Shown here: one piece after another, positions 11,401 through 20,222 of the stretch | How positions within the stretch are numbered: position 1 is the stretch's first letter | Layout of the letters: every line of letters starts with the position of its first letter | NCBI RefSeq assembly: GCF_947301925.1 | Contig: NZ_CAMYUE010000003.1 | Span: 124,001 to 188,000 of the forward strand | Origin: an uncultured Ruminococcus sp. | GTDB taxonomy: Bacteria; Bacillota; Clostridia; Oscillospirales; Ruminococcaceae | Length of the DNA: 64,000 nucleotides | Reading direction: 5' to 3' | Program-made: the position numbers and the translations under genes | The notes under the pieces: model-generated | What the model saw: only the letters and a program-made list of their open reading frames with translations | Database searches by the model: none | Told to the model about the DNA's origin: nothing

Positions 11401-13645
11401 TGAGCAAAAGCATACCACTGACAGCTCATCTGATATAAATACTGACGATGGATTAAAGTATGAGATCATCAGGAAAGCTGACAGCGCGGAATGCAGAGTA
11501 AGTCTTTCTCCGGATGTGACAGCCGTCAAAGATCATGTTGTATTCGGGCAGTATATAGTTTCCGCTGCGCTTCAGACAGAACTGATAATCTCTTCTGTTA
11601 GAAAAATAGGCGTTACCTGTAATTGCTGTATCAAGGAGCTTATGCTCCTGAAGCCGGTTATATGTGACGAGAGTGGAACTGAGATCAGGATAGTTTTTTC
11701 AAGAGACGACAATAGGATAAAGGTCAGGATCACAGATGATAATGATGTGGTGTTCACTACAGGCATGATAGCTCCTGGCTCAAATCAGTTCCGCAGCAAG
11801 AAGATGGATATCAGATCTGTAAAAGCTCGGATGACAAAAAAAGCGGATCCTTTAACAATATGGAAGCTTTTTGAGAATGGCGGAGTCTGCTACGGGAATG
11901 CTTATAAATGCCTGAAAAGTGTTGATTATGATGCCTCAATGGAGATATGCAGCATAGGATCAGCAAAGACCGATATGGAGCATAATCCCTATGTAATTGA
12001 TTCTGCTCTTCAGGGAACGTCGGTATTTTATGAATCGACCGATGGTATGCTTGTGCCTTCACGGTTCGGCTCCGTAGAGTACTACGCTCCTGTACCCGAT
12101 AATGCATATTCCATTGCGATGAAGCAGAACGGAGCATTATCGATATGTATTACCGACGAACTTGGAAATGTATGCTCTTACATAAAGGGTATAGAGTACA
12201 GAGAGATCAGAAAAAAAGACATCTCCTATAAAAGAGAAGAAAAAAGCTGTGATAATATGTTTTTTATGCCTGTGTGGGAAAAGACACAGGTCGGAAGAAA
12301 CGTAAAGAAGTACAGCAATACACTCTTTTTATGCTTCAGAAAAATGCATAAGAGTGCATTATCCATAGCTGCCAGGGTATGCTCGGATCATACCGTGGTC
12401 GATATAGAGGACATTATTTCTAACGGAAGAATAGATATAGACAGACTTATGAAAGCTGCTGATATTACTTCATTTGATTCCGTGTTCATGCTTCTGGTCA
12501 ATAATAATCTTCCCACGGATATAAAGAATATCTCTATAGGACAATGCAGAAGGAGTGTAGAGCTCCTGCACGTATTGATGAAAAAGCTGTGCGTGCTCGG
12601 ACTTGATTCAAAGAAGATAGTATGGAGGATAATCACTAATAATTCCTTCAATGTATCGGAAGATGAGCTTATTGATCCTACCTTTTCGCCGATACACGGC
12701 ATAGCTGCTACCGCTTCGGACGAGTTTATCAACTGGAATATCTGCTCATTTGATATAGACATAACTGACTGCACAAAGAACGATATCCTTTCATGCTTCA
12801 AGGAGTATGAAAGCGGAGGAATGATAGCGTTACGCGGTCATATACCGCTTCAGAGAAAGATAAAGAGGACGGAGAAAAGTAAAAGTAATAACGGCTTTAT
12901 CAGAAACGGCACTTATATGATCATAGGTGGCTGTGGCGGAATAGGGAGGATCCTTTCCCGATATCTTGCAGAAAAGTATAATGCAAATATTATACTTGTC
13001 GGCAGAAAGAAGGAAAATGAAGAAATAACAGCCTTTATAGATGAATTGAAAGCCATGGGGGGAGATGCTGTATACTACAGCGCTGATGCCGGAAATGAAG
13101 CGGATATAGAGAATGCCATCCTCAATGGAATAAAAAGGTACGGACAGTTCACAGGCTTTATTCATTCAGCAATCGTACTTAAGGACAGGATGCTCAGGAC
13201 AATGACAGATGAGGAGATGAACGCTGTGTTGTGGCCCAAGATAAACGGGACGGTTGTCCCCGCAAGGATACTGAAAAGACTGGGGACGGAGCATATAATG
13301 TTCTTTTCCTCAGCACAGTCACTGTTCCTGAAAGCAGGTCAGAGCAATTACTGTGCGGCGTGTATGTTTGAGGACAGTTTTTCGATGTTTTTAAAGAATA
13401 ATATCGGAATGGATTCAAAGGTGTTTAATTTCGGATTCTGGGGAGAAGCAGGTATAGTTGCCAATAGCAGATACAGGGATAACCTTAGGAAAGCAGGTCT
13501 TGTTCCGCTTACAAATCAAGAGGGATTATTCGCTATTGAAAACGGTCCCTTTCCAAAGAGCGGACAGCTGGTAGTAATGAAAGCCGATGATAAGCTTCTG
13601 AGTATGAAATTAACGGATAAAAACAATTGGAGGTCGGAAGAATGA
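8477..13645 (+). CDS. trans-AT PKS: N-terminal MDR-type ER - KS3 - DH (atypical) - KR (module completed by the next gene)
   Basis: ATG at 8477 after ggaggg (ORF-track start 8414 overlaps the previous gene). ER: FTPGFEVSGKI, HTATGGVGLIAVQYAKK. KS: DTACSSS, EAHGTGTKLGDP, KTNIGH. DH: DHVVFGQYIVS (Pro replaced) and IDSALQ. KR: MIIGGCGGIG, QSNYCAAC. Confidence 0.93.
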   Translation: MNYGKMNADGEKDHMVKIGKQRLKTILRNTSRLSVDPAKKYKVLLDSPGAVSEVRLAVLPDMKTGDNEVKIEVYAFSLNFGDLLCVKGLYPTMPDYPFTPGFEVSGKIIETGRNVTRFKKGDPVIAVMSHDLGGHSQIVVSDERFVVKKPDSVTYEEACSFPVAFITVHHVFRKALPRKNETILIHTATGGVGLIAVQYAKKCGLNIIATVGSEEKISYLKGIGVDNCINYLASDFGEEVMKLTNGRGVDIIINTLSGEAISRNMDILAPGGRYMEIAMTALKSLKSFDISKLNDNQTFFSIDVRKLYKIDPELINEYLEDMYDFLEKREILPTVGRIYDLANIKEAFYALENRANIGKVVVNARVAVQKKISVPALRMSAADSNNGASNEEIAVIGMSCRLPGAENANEYWENLKSGVNCIGDLPYERWGLSSEECSELKCHYGGFLDNVGDFDPLFFNMSGIEAEMADPQQRILLEQMWSALEDAGCSAEYMSGRKCGVFVGVGQGDYQSYIKDRGGEINAQSFIGNSSSVSAARISYFLNLKGPCISIDTACSSSLVAVDLACRSLRSGESEIGLAGGAFISMTPHFYMQAERSGMLSIDGRCKTFDNSANGFVPGEGVSVLVLKRLSDAIRDNDHIYGVIAGNGINQDGKTNGITAPSTLSQTELEVSVYNKFGIDPEKISYIEAHGTGTKLGDPIEVEALTNSFSKFTDKKRFCAIGSCKTNIGHTVMSAGIASVIKVLLSMKHNMIPPSINYVTPNEHINFNDSPFYVADNLIDWQGGADAPRYAAVSSFGFSGTNAHIVLKDAPAVSAAVDKLPVYLIVLSAKNQISLHKKYEELYSWISDEGNNQTIQDISYTLLCGRTHFTERCAFTVRNMDEFREKLKALAIDNNAVGVYLSADNKAHTAPLDEITEMLADPGAVQTYTEGAEKLAAAYADGETIDFAGIFEGMGRKISMPAYPFSRRTYLYGYDEQKHTTDSSSDINTDDGLKYEIIRKADSAECRVSLSPDVTAVKDHVVFGQYIVSAALQTELIISSVRKIGVTCNCCIKELMLLKPVICDESGTEIRIVFSRDDNRIKVRITDDNDVVFTTGMIAPGSNQFRSKKMDIRSVKARMTKKADPLTIWKLFENGGVCYGNAYKCLKSVDYDASMEICSIGSAKTDMEHNPYVIDSALQGTSVFYESTDGMLVPSRFGSVEYYAPVPDNAYSIAMKQNGALSICITDELGNVCSYIKGIEYREIRKKDISYKREEKSCDNMFFMPVWEKTQVGRNVKKYSNTLFLCFRKMHKSALSIAARVCSDHTVVDIEDIISNGRIDIDRLMKAADITSFDSVFMLLVNNNLPTDIKNISIGQCRRSVELLHVLMKKLCVLGLDSKKIVWRIITNNSFNVSEDELIDPTFSPIHGIAATASDEFINWNICSFDIDITDCTKNDILSCFKEYESGGMIALRGHIPLQRKIKRTEKSKSNNGFIRNGTYMIIGGCGGIGRILSRYLAEKYNANIILVGRKKENEEITAFIDELKAMGGDAVYYSADAGNEADIENAILNGIKRYGQFTGFIHSAIVLKDRMLRTMTDEEMNAVLWPKINGTVVPARILKRLGTEHIMFFSSAQSLFLKAGQSNYCAACMFEDSFSMFLKNNIGMDSKVFNFGFWGEAGIVANSRYRDNLRKAGLVPLTNQEGLFAIENGPFPKSGQLVVMKADDKLLSMKLTDKNNWRSEE

Positions 13646-16600
13646 GTGGCAATACACTTAATTTCAGCGTTGCTGATACCATCAGATCGGTAAAAAGTCC
13701 TGATGATGATTTTGCATTTGCGGACGGTTATAATAAACTGAAAAAGATTGGATGCAGGCTGGTTGCGGATTCATTGTATAAAATGGGATTATACTCGGTA
13801 AAAGGAAGCATCGGCAAAGGTGTTCTGAGAGAAAAGCTGGGGATACTTCCGATGTATACCCGTATGTTTGATGCACTTCTCAGTCTTATGGATGAGGAAG
13901 GATTTATTGAGCTTGAAGCAGATAATGTGCGTATCACAGGAAGCTATGTACCATATCATGAGAGCGATTATCGCAGTGATATGGAAGCCTTGCAGAATGA
14001 ATATCCCGAGATCATGCCTTACAGCAATCTTATAGATCGCTGTGTGAAGGCATATCCCGAGGTCCTGACAGGAAAGAAAGGGTATACTGAGGTGATGTTT
14101 TCTGATAATACGGTATCACAGAATGTATATTCGGGTTCGGGTGAGGTAGACTATTACAACAGCATAGTTGCACAACTGATATATGATTATATTTCAGTCA
14201 ATAAAGGAAGAGGAGAAACTATACGTCTGCTTGAGATAGGTGCAGGAACAGGTGGTACAAGCAAGAGCGTGCTTGAAAAAATATCCCGTTTTGTGGATGA
14301 CAAGGAGGATATCAGATACTGCTATACAGATATCTCGAAATACTTTACGCTGTTCGGAAAAAAGACATTTTATGACAGATATCCGATCCTTGATTTCGGA
14401 CTTCTTGACATAAACGAATCACCTTCGGAGCAGGGCTTTGAGTCCGGACAGTACGATATAATTTTTGCCACTAATGTTATACACGCTACCAGAGATATAG
14501 CCAATTCCATCTCAAACGCGAGATCACTGCTGAAAAAGAACGGTATCATTATCATAAACGAGCTTATAAACAAAAATGACATTGCAACAATGACATTCGG
14601 TCTTACTGACGGATGGTGGAGCTATACGGATGATATCAGAATAAAGAATACGCCTCTTCTGACGGCTGAAAGCTGGAAGAGAGTCATGAGCGATTCAGGC
14701 TATAATGAGGTTATAGTATATCCTGAAAGCAGCAGTACACGTCAGGGTATAATCGTAGGAGTAAACGGGAGCCTCGGCAAGTCCTCGGTACATATGGCAG
14801 AAAAGTCTGAAAAGAGCCGAAGCTCAAAGAAGGAACTCATAATATATCTGAGAAAGGTCTTTTCTGAGGTGCTTAAAGTTCAGGAAGAAGATATAAAAAA
14901 TGATCTTACTTTTGAGAATTACGGTATAGATTCGCTTATTTCTGTGGAGATACAGAAAAGATTAAGTGAAAGATTTGAAGGATTATCGTCAACGCTGCTT
15001 TTTGAATATAATACGATAGAGAAGCTTGCCGAGCATCTGTGTACAGTATGCTCAGAGAAGCTGTCGCCAATCGTTGAAATTGATGAAACAGAAGACGATT
15101 TCAGCCTGTTCTTCGTAAATGATGAAGCAGTTGATGACAGTGATGCCGGTGAAAGCTTCTTTACATCAGAGGATAGCGTATCCGATGCAATAAACGACGA
15201 TACCATTTATGAAACAGAAGAAAAGGCAGTATCCGCTCATACTGACAATGATATCGCGATCATAGGAGTGGAGGGAAGATATCCTGATGCCAATGAGCTC
15301 TCCGAGCTTTGGGAGAATATAAGCAGCGGCCGTTGCTCTGTGACTACTGTTCCCGGTGAGAGATGGGATACGGAAGGCTTTATTTCCGAGAATTACAAAG
15401 CTGAAAAGAAAAGCTATACTTCAGCGGGAGCCTTTATAAACGATATTGATTGCTTCGACAATAAGCTTTTCAGGATAGCTCCAAAGGATGCAGAGTATAT
15501 GGATCCTCAGGAGAGACTGTTCCTTGAGTGTACATGGAAGCTCTTTGAAAAATCAGGATATACACGTTCACATTTCAAGGATATCAATAACAAGGTCGGT
15601 GTTTTCGCAGGCGTAATGAGTTGTGATTATTCAAAGCTTGGCGCACAGCCTTCATACTGGTCACTTACTAACAGAGTATCATATTTCTATGATTTTTGCG
15701 GCCCAAGCATTACGATAGATACAGCTTGTTCTTCCGGACTTACGGCTGTACATCTTGCCTGCCAGAGTCTTCGCGTTGGAGAGTGTAAAATGGCAGTCGC
15801 AGGCGGTGTAAACATTATTATCCATCCCGAGCATTATAATAATCTCTGTAGTATGGATATGCTTTCACGAAGCGGAAAGGTTCATGCATTCGGTGCAGGT
15901 GCTGACGGATTTGTTGACGGAGAGGGCGTCGGAGCATTGCTGTTGAAGCCGCTGAAAGCTGCAATAGCTGACGATGATCATATCTATGGTATAATAAAGG
16001 GCTCGGCGATCAATGCCGGAGGAAAGACTTCCGGGTATACCGTTCCGAATCCCAATGCACAAGCAGATGTCATCAGGACTGCGATTGATAATGCAGGAGT
16101 TGATCCGGAGACGATCAATTATATCGAAGCGCACGGTACAGGTACGGCTCTGGGCGATCCAATAGAGATCAGAGGTCTCGATAATGCGTTCAGAAGCTAT
16201 ACCGACAAGAAGCAGTTCTGCGCCATAGGTTCGGTAAAAAGCAATGTCGGACATCTTGAATCTGCGTCAGGCATACTTTCCATTACCAAGATACTCCTTC
16301 AGATGCAGCACGGAACTATCTGTCCTTCGATAAATGCCGAAACCATAAATCCAAAGATATCCTTTGAGGATACGGCATTTTATCTCCAGCGTGAAGCATC
16401 GGAATGGAAGCATATCACCCTGGAAGAGAACGGAACAAAAACTGTTCTGCCATATAGAGCGGGAGTAAGCAGCTTCGGAGCAGGAGGCGCTAACGCTCAT
16501 ATTGTTTTAGAGGAATATCCCGATAATAAAAATGTGCTTCCCGATGACAATAATGCTGAAAATGTATTTGTGATTTCAGCAAGGACAAAGGAACAGCTCA

Positions 16601-18744
16601 GACGCTATGCAGATGCAGTATACGAGTATCTATTACAGTGCGGAAATAGAGAATCTCTCAGGGAAATCACCGACAGGGTACTGTCTATAGTTTCTGATAT
16701 CCTGTATATAGATAAGAACGAGATAGATACTGATTCTGATTTTGAGACAATGGGCTTCGGAATGTTTCAGTTCAATACCTTGCTTGAAAGGCTTGTGGAT
16801 TCATATGATATCGCCTCCGATTCAGATGTGTTCATAAAATACAACAATGTAGCTTCGCTTGCAGCGTATATATACGGACTTCGCGGTGGAAGCAAAGCGG
16901 AATGCACTCCTGCACAGATAGCTTATACCATGCAGTGCGGAAGAAATGCCATGGAAGAAAGAGCAGCGATTATCTACACTGATATATCAGACCTGACCGC
17001 AAAGCTTGGTTCATGGCTTAACGGCAGTGAAGCCGGTATTATTGTCAAGAACAATATAAGCAGCGGTATCAGTGAAAGCTTCAGAGAAAACGGATATGAT
17101 AATGATTATCTTGACGATCTTCTCAGAAGCGGTGATATGTCAACAGCGGCCGCATTCTGGGTATTGGGTGCTGATCTTGACTGGAGACTTCTTTATGGCC
17201 GTAGGTATACTGTTGCTCCTCTCCCTGCATATCCCTTTGAGAAAAGGAGATGCTGGATAAGCGGCAATAAAATCACTGTTCAGACTACTCCCTCCGTTAC
17301 TGTTACAGCATCGGAAGAGAGAAAGCCGGGACGCACTGTGGATACCGGCACAGATATTAATTCTGCGGTATCGTTGGGCATAGTGAACGGAAGCATAGCT
17401 GTGGTAAGTATGCACGACACAAAGAATCGCAATATGTTCACCCGTGAATTGGTAGACGGCATGAAGCTTGCATTTAAAAAGATCAATGGAAGCAATGAGA
17501 TAAAGGTAGCTGTTGTCACAGGATATGATAATATATTCTGTACAGGCGGAACGTTTGATGAACTTATCGACATGAGCGATAAGAAGGGAAAGTTTACTGA
17601 TGCTTCGTTTATATATAATGCTTTTCTTGAATGCAGAGTTCCCGTTATTAGTGCTATGCAGGGCCATGCCTTCGGCGGCGGATTTGTATTCGGCCTTTAC
17701 GGAGATATGATCATTCTTAACAGTAGCTGTATCTATAATGCCAACTTTATGAAGTATGGGTTTACTCCGGGACTCGGAGCTACCTTTATACTGAAGGAGA
17801 AATTAGGCCAGAGTCTTGCAAACGAAATGATGTTTACCGCAAGGGATTATCTTGGCAGCGAGCTGAAGGAAAGAGGCGCGTCACTCATATTTGAGGATGA
17901 TGGCAAGATCCTCGAAACCGCACTGTCCATTGCGGAAATGATAGCAAAGAAGCCAATGACCTCGATCGAAGTGCTTAAAAAGGAACTCTCGGGCAGATCA
18001 CTTGAGGCAGTCAACAGCATCGTAAAAAACGAAGCAGATATGCACTCTATAACATTCGGCCTTCCCGAGGTAAAGGAGAAGATCACCTATTATAAGGAGA
18101 TTTACAGCAATAATAAGGAAAGTGCATTGCCTGAGAGCAGCCCGGACACAACACAAAGAGAGGCAGCTTTGGAACAAAGCAGTATAAAGTCAGCTTCCGA
18201 AGTGCCGTGTGTGAATGAGTCCAACAGGATACCATGCAGTGAGATCAAAGAAAAGGTGACAGAGATAGTGGCGGCGAAGCTGCACTATGCTCCCGACGAG
18301 ATTAACCCTGATTTTGCATTCAGTGATCTGGGTGCCGATTCTATAAGCTGTGTTGAGATCATAAGAGATATAAATACAAAGTTTTCTCTTGATCTTGAAG
18401 CAGCCGATCTTTACAATTATCCCACGGTGAACAAGCTTACAGCACATATCGGTGAGATATATAGTTCGGGCGAAACTAATGATAAAACTAATAATACCGT
18501 TCCATCAGCACAAAATGCTGATGAGGACATTGCAGATGGCTGCATTACTCTGAAGCCTGTTGATTCAGAAAACGATGAAGAGGAAACGGAGCATGACTGT
18601 CTTATCACTCTTTCGTCCCTTGATGACGAAGCTGCTGATAAGAGCAATCAGGATGACTATGTTCTGTCACTGATGGACAGGCTCAGTAAAGGCGAGATAT
18701 GCGTTGATGATGTTGAATCAATACTCAGCACAGACAAGGATTAA
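13642..18744 (+). CDS. trans-AT PKS: cMT - ACP - KS4 - (Ser-less ACP-like insert) - ECH - ACP - C-terminal docking element
   Basis: ATG at 13642 overlaps the previous stop (ATGA), SD ttggagg. MT: LLEIGAGTGGTSKSVL. ACP: YGIDSLI. KS: DTACSSG, EAHGTGTALGDP, KSNVGHLE. ECH: NMFTRELVDGMK, TGGTFDEL, GHAFGGGFVFGLYGDMI, NFMKYGFTPGLGATF. ACP: LGADSIS. Confidence 0.93.
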   Translation: MSGNTLNFSVADTIRSVKSPDDDFAFADGYNKLKKIGCRLVADSLYKMGLYSVKGSIGKGVLREKLGILPMYTRMFDALLSLMDEEGFIELEADNVRITGSYVPYHESDYRSDMEALQNEYPEIMPYSNLIDRCVKAYPEVLTGKKGYTEVMFSDNTVSQNVYSGSGEVDYYNSIVAQLIYDYISVNKGRGETIRLLEIGAGTGGTSKSVLEKISRFVDDKEDIRYCYTDISKYFTLFGKKTFYDRYPILDFGLLDINESPSEQGFESGQYDIIFATNVIHATRDIANSISNARSLLKKNGIIIINELINKNDIATMTFGLTDGWWSYTDDIRIKNTPLLTAESWKRVMSDSGYNEVIVYPESSSTRQGIIVGVNGSLGKSSVHMAEKSEKSRSSKKELIIYLRKVFSEVLKVQEEDIKNDLTFENYGIDSLISVEIQKRLSERFEGLSSTLLFEYNTIEKLAEHLCTVCSEKLSPIVEIDETEDDFSLFFVNDEAVDDSDAGESFFTSEDSVSDAINDDTIYETEEKAVSAHTDNDIAIIGVEGRYPDANELSELWENISSGRCSVTTVPGERWDTEGFISENYKAEKKSYTSAGAFINDIDCFDNKLFRIAPKDAEYMDPQERLFLECTWKLFEKSGYTRSHFKDINNKVGVFAGVMSCDYSKLGAQPSYWSLTNRVSYFYDFCGPSITIDTACSSGLTAVHLACQSLRVGECKMAVAGGVNIIIHPEHYNNLCSMDMLSRSGKVHAFGAGADGFVDGEGVGALLLKPLKAAIADDDHIYGIIKGSAINAGGKTSGYTVPNPNAQADVIRTAIDNAGVDPETINYIEAHGTGTALGDPIEIRGLDNAFRSYTDKKQFCAIGSVKSNVGHLESASGILSITKILLQMQHGTICPSINAETINPKISFEDTAFYLQREASEWKHITLEENGTKTVLPYRAGVSSFGAGGANAHIVLEEYPDNKNVLPDDNNAENVFVISARTKEQLRRYADAVYEYLLQCGNRESLREITDRVLSIVSDILYIDKNEIDTDSDFETMGFGMFQFNTLLERLVDSYDIASDSDVFIKYNNVASLAAYIYGLRGGSKAECTPAQIAYTMQCGRNAMEERAAIIYTDISDLTAKLGSWLNGSEAGIIVKNNISSGISESFRENGYDNDYLDDLLRSGDMSTAAAFWVLGADLDWRLLYGRRYTVAPLPAYPFEKRRCWISGNKITVQTTPSVTVTASEERKPGRTVDTGTDINSAVSLGIVNGSIAVVSMHDTKNRNMFTRELVDGMKLAFKKINGSNEIKVAVVTGYDNIFCTGGTFDELIDMSDKKGKFTDASFIYNAFLECRVPVISAMQGHAFGGGFVFGLYGDMIILNSSCIYNANFMKYGFTPGLGATFILKEKLGQSLANEMMFTARDYLGSELKERGASLIFEDDGKILETALSIAEMIAKKPMTSIEVLKKELSGRSLEAVNSIVKNEADMHSITFGLPEVKEKITYYKEIYSNNKESALPESSPDTTQREAALEQSSIKSASEVPCVNESNRIPCSEIKEKVTEIVAAKLHYAPDEINPDFAFSDLGADSISCVEIIRDINTKFSLDLEAADLYNYPTVNKLTAHIGEIYSSGETNDKTNNTVPSAQNADEDIADGCITLKPVDSENDEEETEHDCLITLSSLDDEAADKSNQDDYVLSLMDRLSKGEICVDDVESILSTDKD

Positions 18745-18755
18745 GGAGCTTTGAT

Positions 18756-20129
18756 TTGGATAACGAATATGTAAGGATAAAAGCGCTGAACGGTAAAGCG
18801 CTTGGTTCAGATGAGTTCAGGAAGAAATTCGGACTTGAATACGCTTATGTAGTCGGAGGTATGTATAAAGCCATAACATCGTCAGAAATGATAGCTGTTC
18901 TGTCCCGAAGAGGCATTCTTGCCTTTCTGGGAAGCGGCGGTCTTAGGCATGAAGCTGTCTCGCAGGAGATAGACGCCGTAAGGGAAAAGATATCTGACGG
19001 AGTTTTCGGGGTTAACATAATACATACTCCCAAAAATCGGGAAGCAGAAGAAAAACTGATAGATCTTATGCTGGACAAGCAGATACACTTCATTGAAGCG
19101 GCGGCTTTTGTAAGTGTTACGCCGTCTCTGGCAAGGTACAAGATAAAGGGACTTGCAAGGAATGGTGACGGTTGTGTCGTATCAAGAAACAGGATAATGG
19201 TAAAAATATCTCGTTCTGAAGCAGCAGAGGTCTTTATGAGACCCATACCAGACATTATAATATCTGAGCTTCTATGCAAAGGAGTTATAACAGCTTCCGA
19301 AGCCGAGCTTGCTGCCGGCATACCTCTTGCCGATTCCGTAACTGTTGAAACTGATTCCGGCGGTCATACCGACGGCGGAGTTGCCTATGCGGTTTTTCCA
19401 AGTGTGATGTATCTGCGTGACAGGCTTATGAAAGAATACAGCTACAGCTCAAAAATATATATCGGTGCAGCAGGCGGCATAGGCTCACCCGATGCGGCGG
19501 CAGCAGCTTTCATGATGGGAGCGGATTATATAATGACCGGTTCTGTCAATCAGTGTACAGTAGAGGCGGGGACAAGCGATATTGTCAAGGATATGCTTAA
19601 CAGTGCGACAGTCCACGATACAGATTATGCTCCCTCAGCAGATATGTTTGAGATGAATTCCAGATCACAGGTGCTTAAACGGGGAACATTATACTGTGCC
19701 CGCGCAAAAAAGATTTATGAGCTGTACAGCAGGTACGATTCTCTCGAAAGCATAGACAGTCAGACGAGAGATATGCTGGAGAAGCGTATGTTTCATGATT
19801 CATTGGAAAATGTATTTTCAGAATCTGTAAGATATTATCCCGAAGCGGTGATACAGAGGGCGGAAAATGATCCTAAGCTGAAGATGTATATTGTTTTCAA
19901 GTCATACTTCCATCGTTCATCAAAGGCTGCTTTGAACGGTGATGAAAATGATATTTCAAATTTTCAGATAAACTGCGGCCCCGCAATGGGATCGTTCAAT
20001 TCATTTGTGAAGGGAACGGCTTTAGAAAACTGGCATGATCGACACGCGGATGAAATAGCTGTTCTTATCATGGAAAAGGCTGCCGAGAGAATTAACGTAT
20101 TTTTGCGGGAAAAATTTATAGATGTATAA
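18756..20129 (+). CDS. PfaD/PksE-like trans-acting enoyl reductase (FMN nitronate-monooxygenase fold)
   Basis: TTG start after aaggag. YVVGGMYKAITSSEMIAVLSRRGILAFLGSGGL, VETDSGGHTDGG, IGAAGGIGSPDAAAAAFMMGADYIMTGSVNQ and QINCGPAMGSFNSFVKGT are PfaD-family signatures. Confidence 0.9.
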   Translation: MDNEYVRIKALNGKALGSDEFRKKFGLEYAYVVGGMYKAITSSEMIAVLSRRGILAFLGSGGLRHEAVSQEIDAVREKISDGVFGVNIIHTPKNREAEEKLIDLMLDKQIHFIEAAAFVSVTPSLARYKIKGLARNGDGCVVSRNRIMVKISRSEAAEVFMRPIPDIIISELLCKGVITASEAELAAGIPLADSVTVETDSGGHTDGGVAYAVFPSVMYLRDRLMKEYSYSSKIYIGAAGGIGSPDAAAAAFMMGADYIMTGSVNQCTVEAGTSDIVKDMLNSATVHDTDYAPSADMFEMNSRSQVLKRGTLYCARAKKIYELYSRYDSLESIDSQTRDMLEKRMFHDSLENVFSESVRYYPEAVIQRAENDPKLKMYIVFKSYFHRSSKAALNGDENDISNFQINCGPAMGSFNSFVKGTALENWHDRHADEIAVLIMEKAAERINVFLREKFIDV

Positions 20130-20222
20130 GCCGAAGTTCTGTTGCTGCGCTTCATACAAGAAGAGAAGAAAACAATTTATCGGCACTTTTTTCAGAAGAT
20201 CATACTTTTAGGAGGAAATAAA

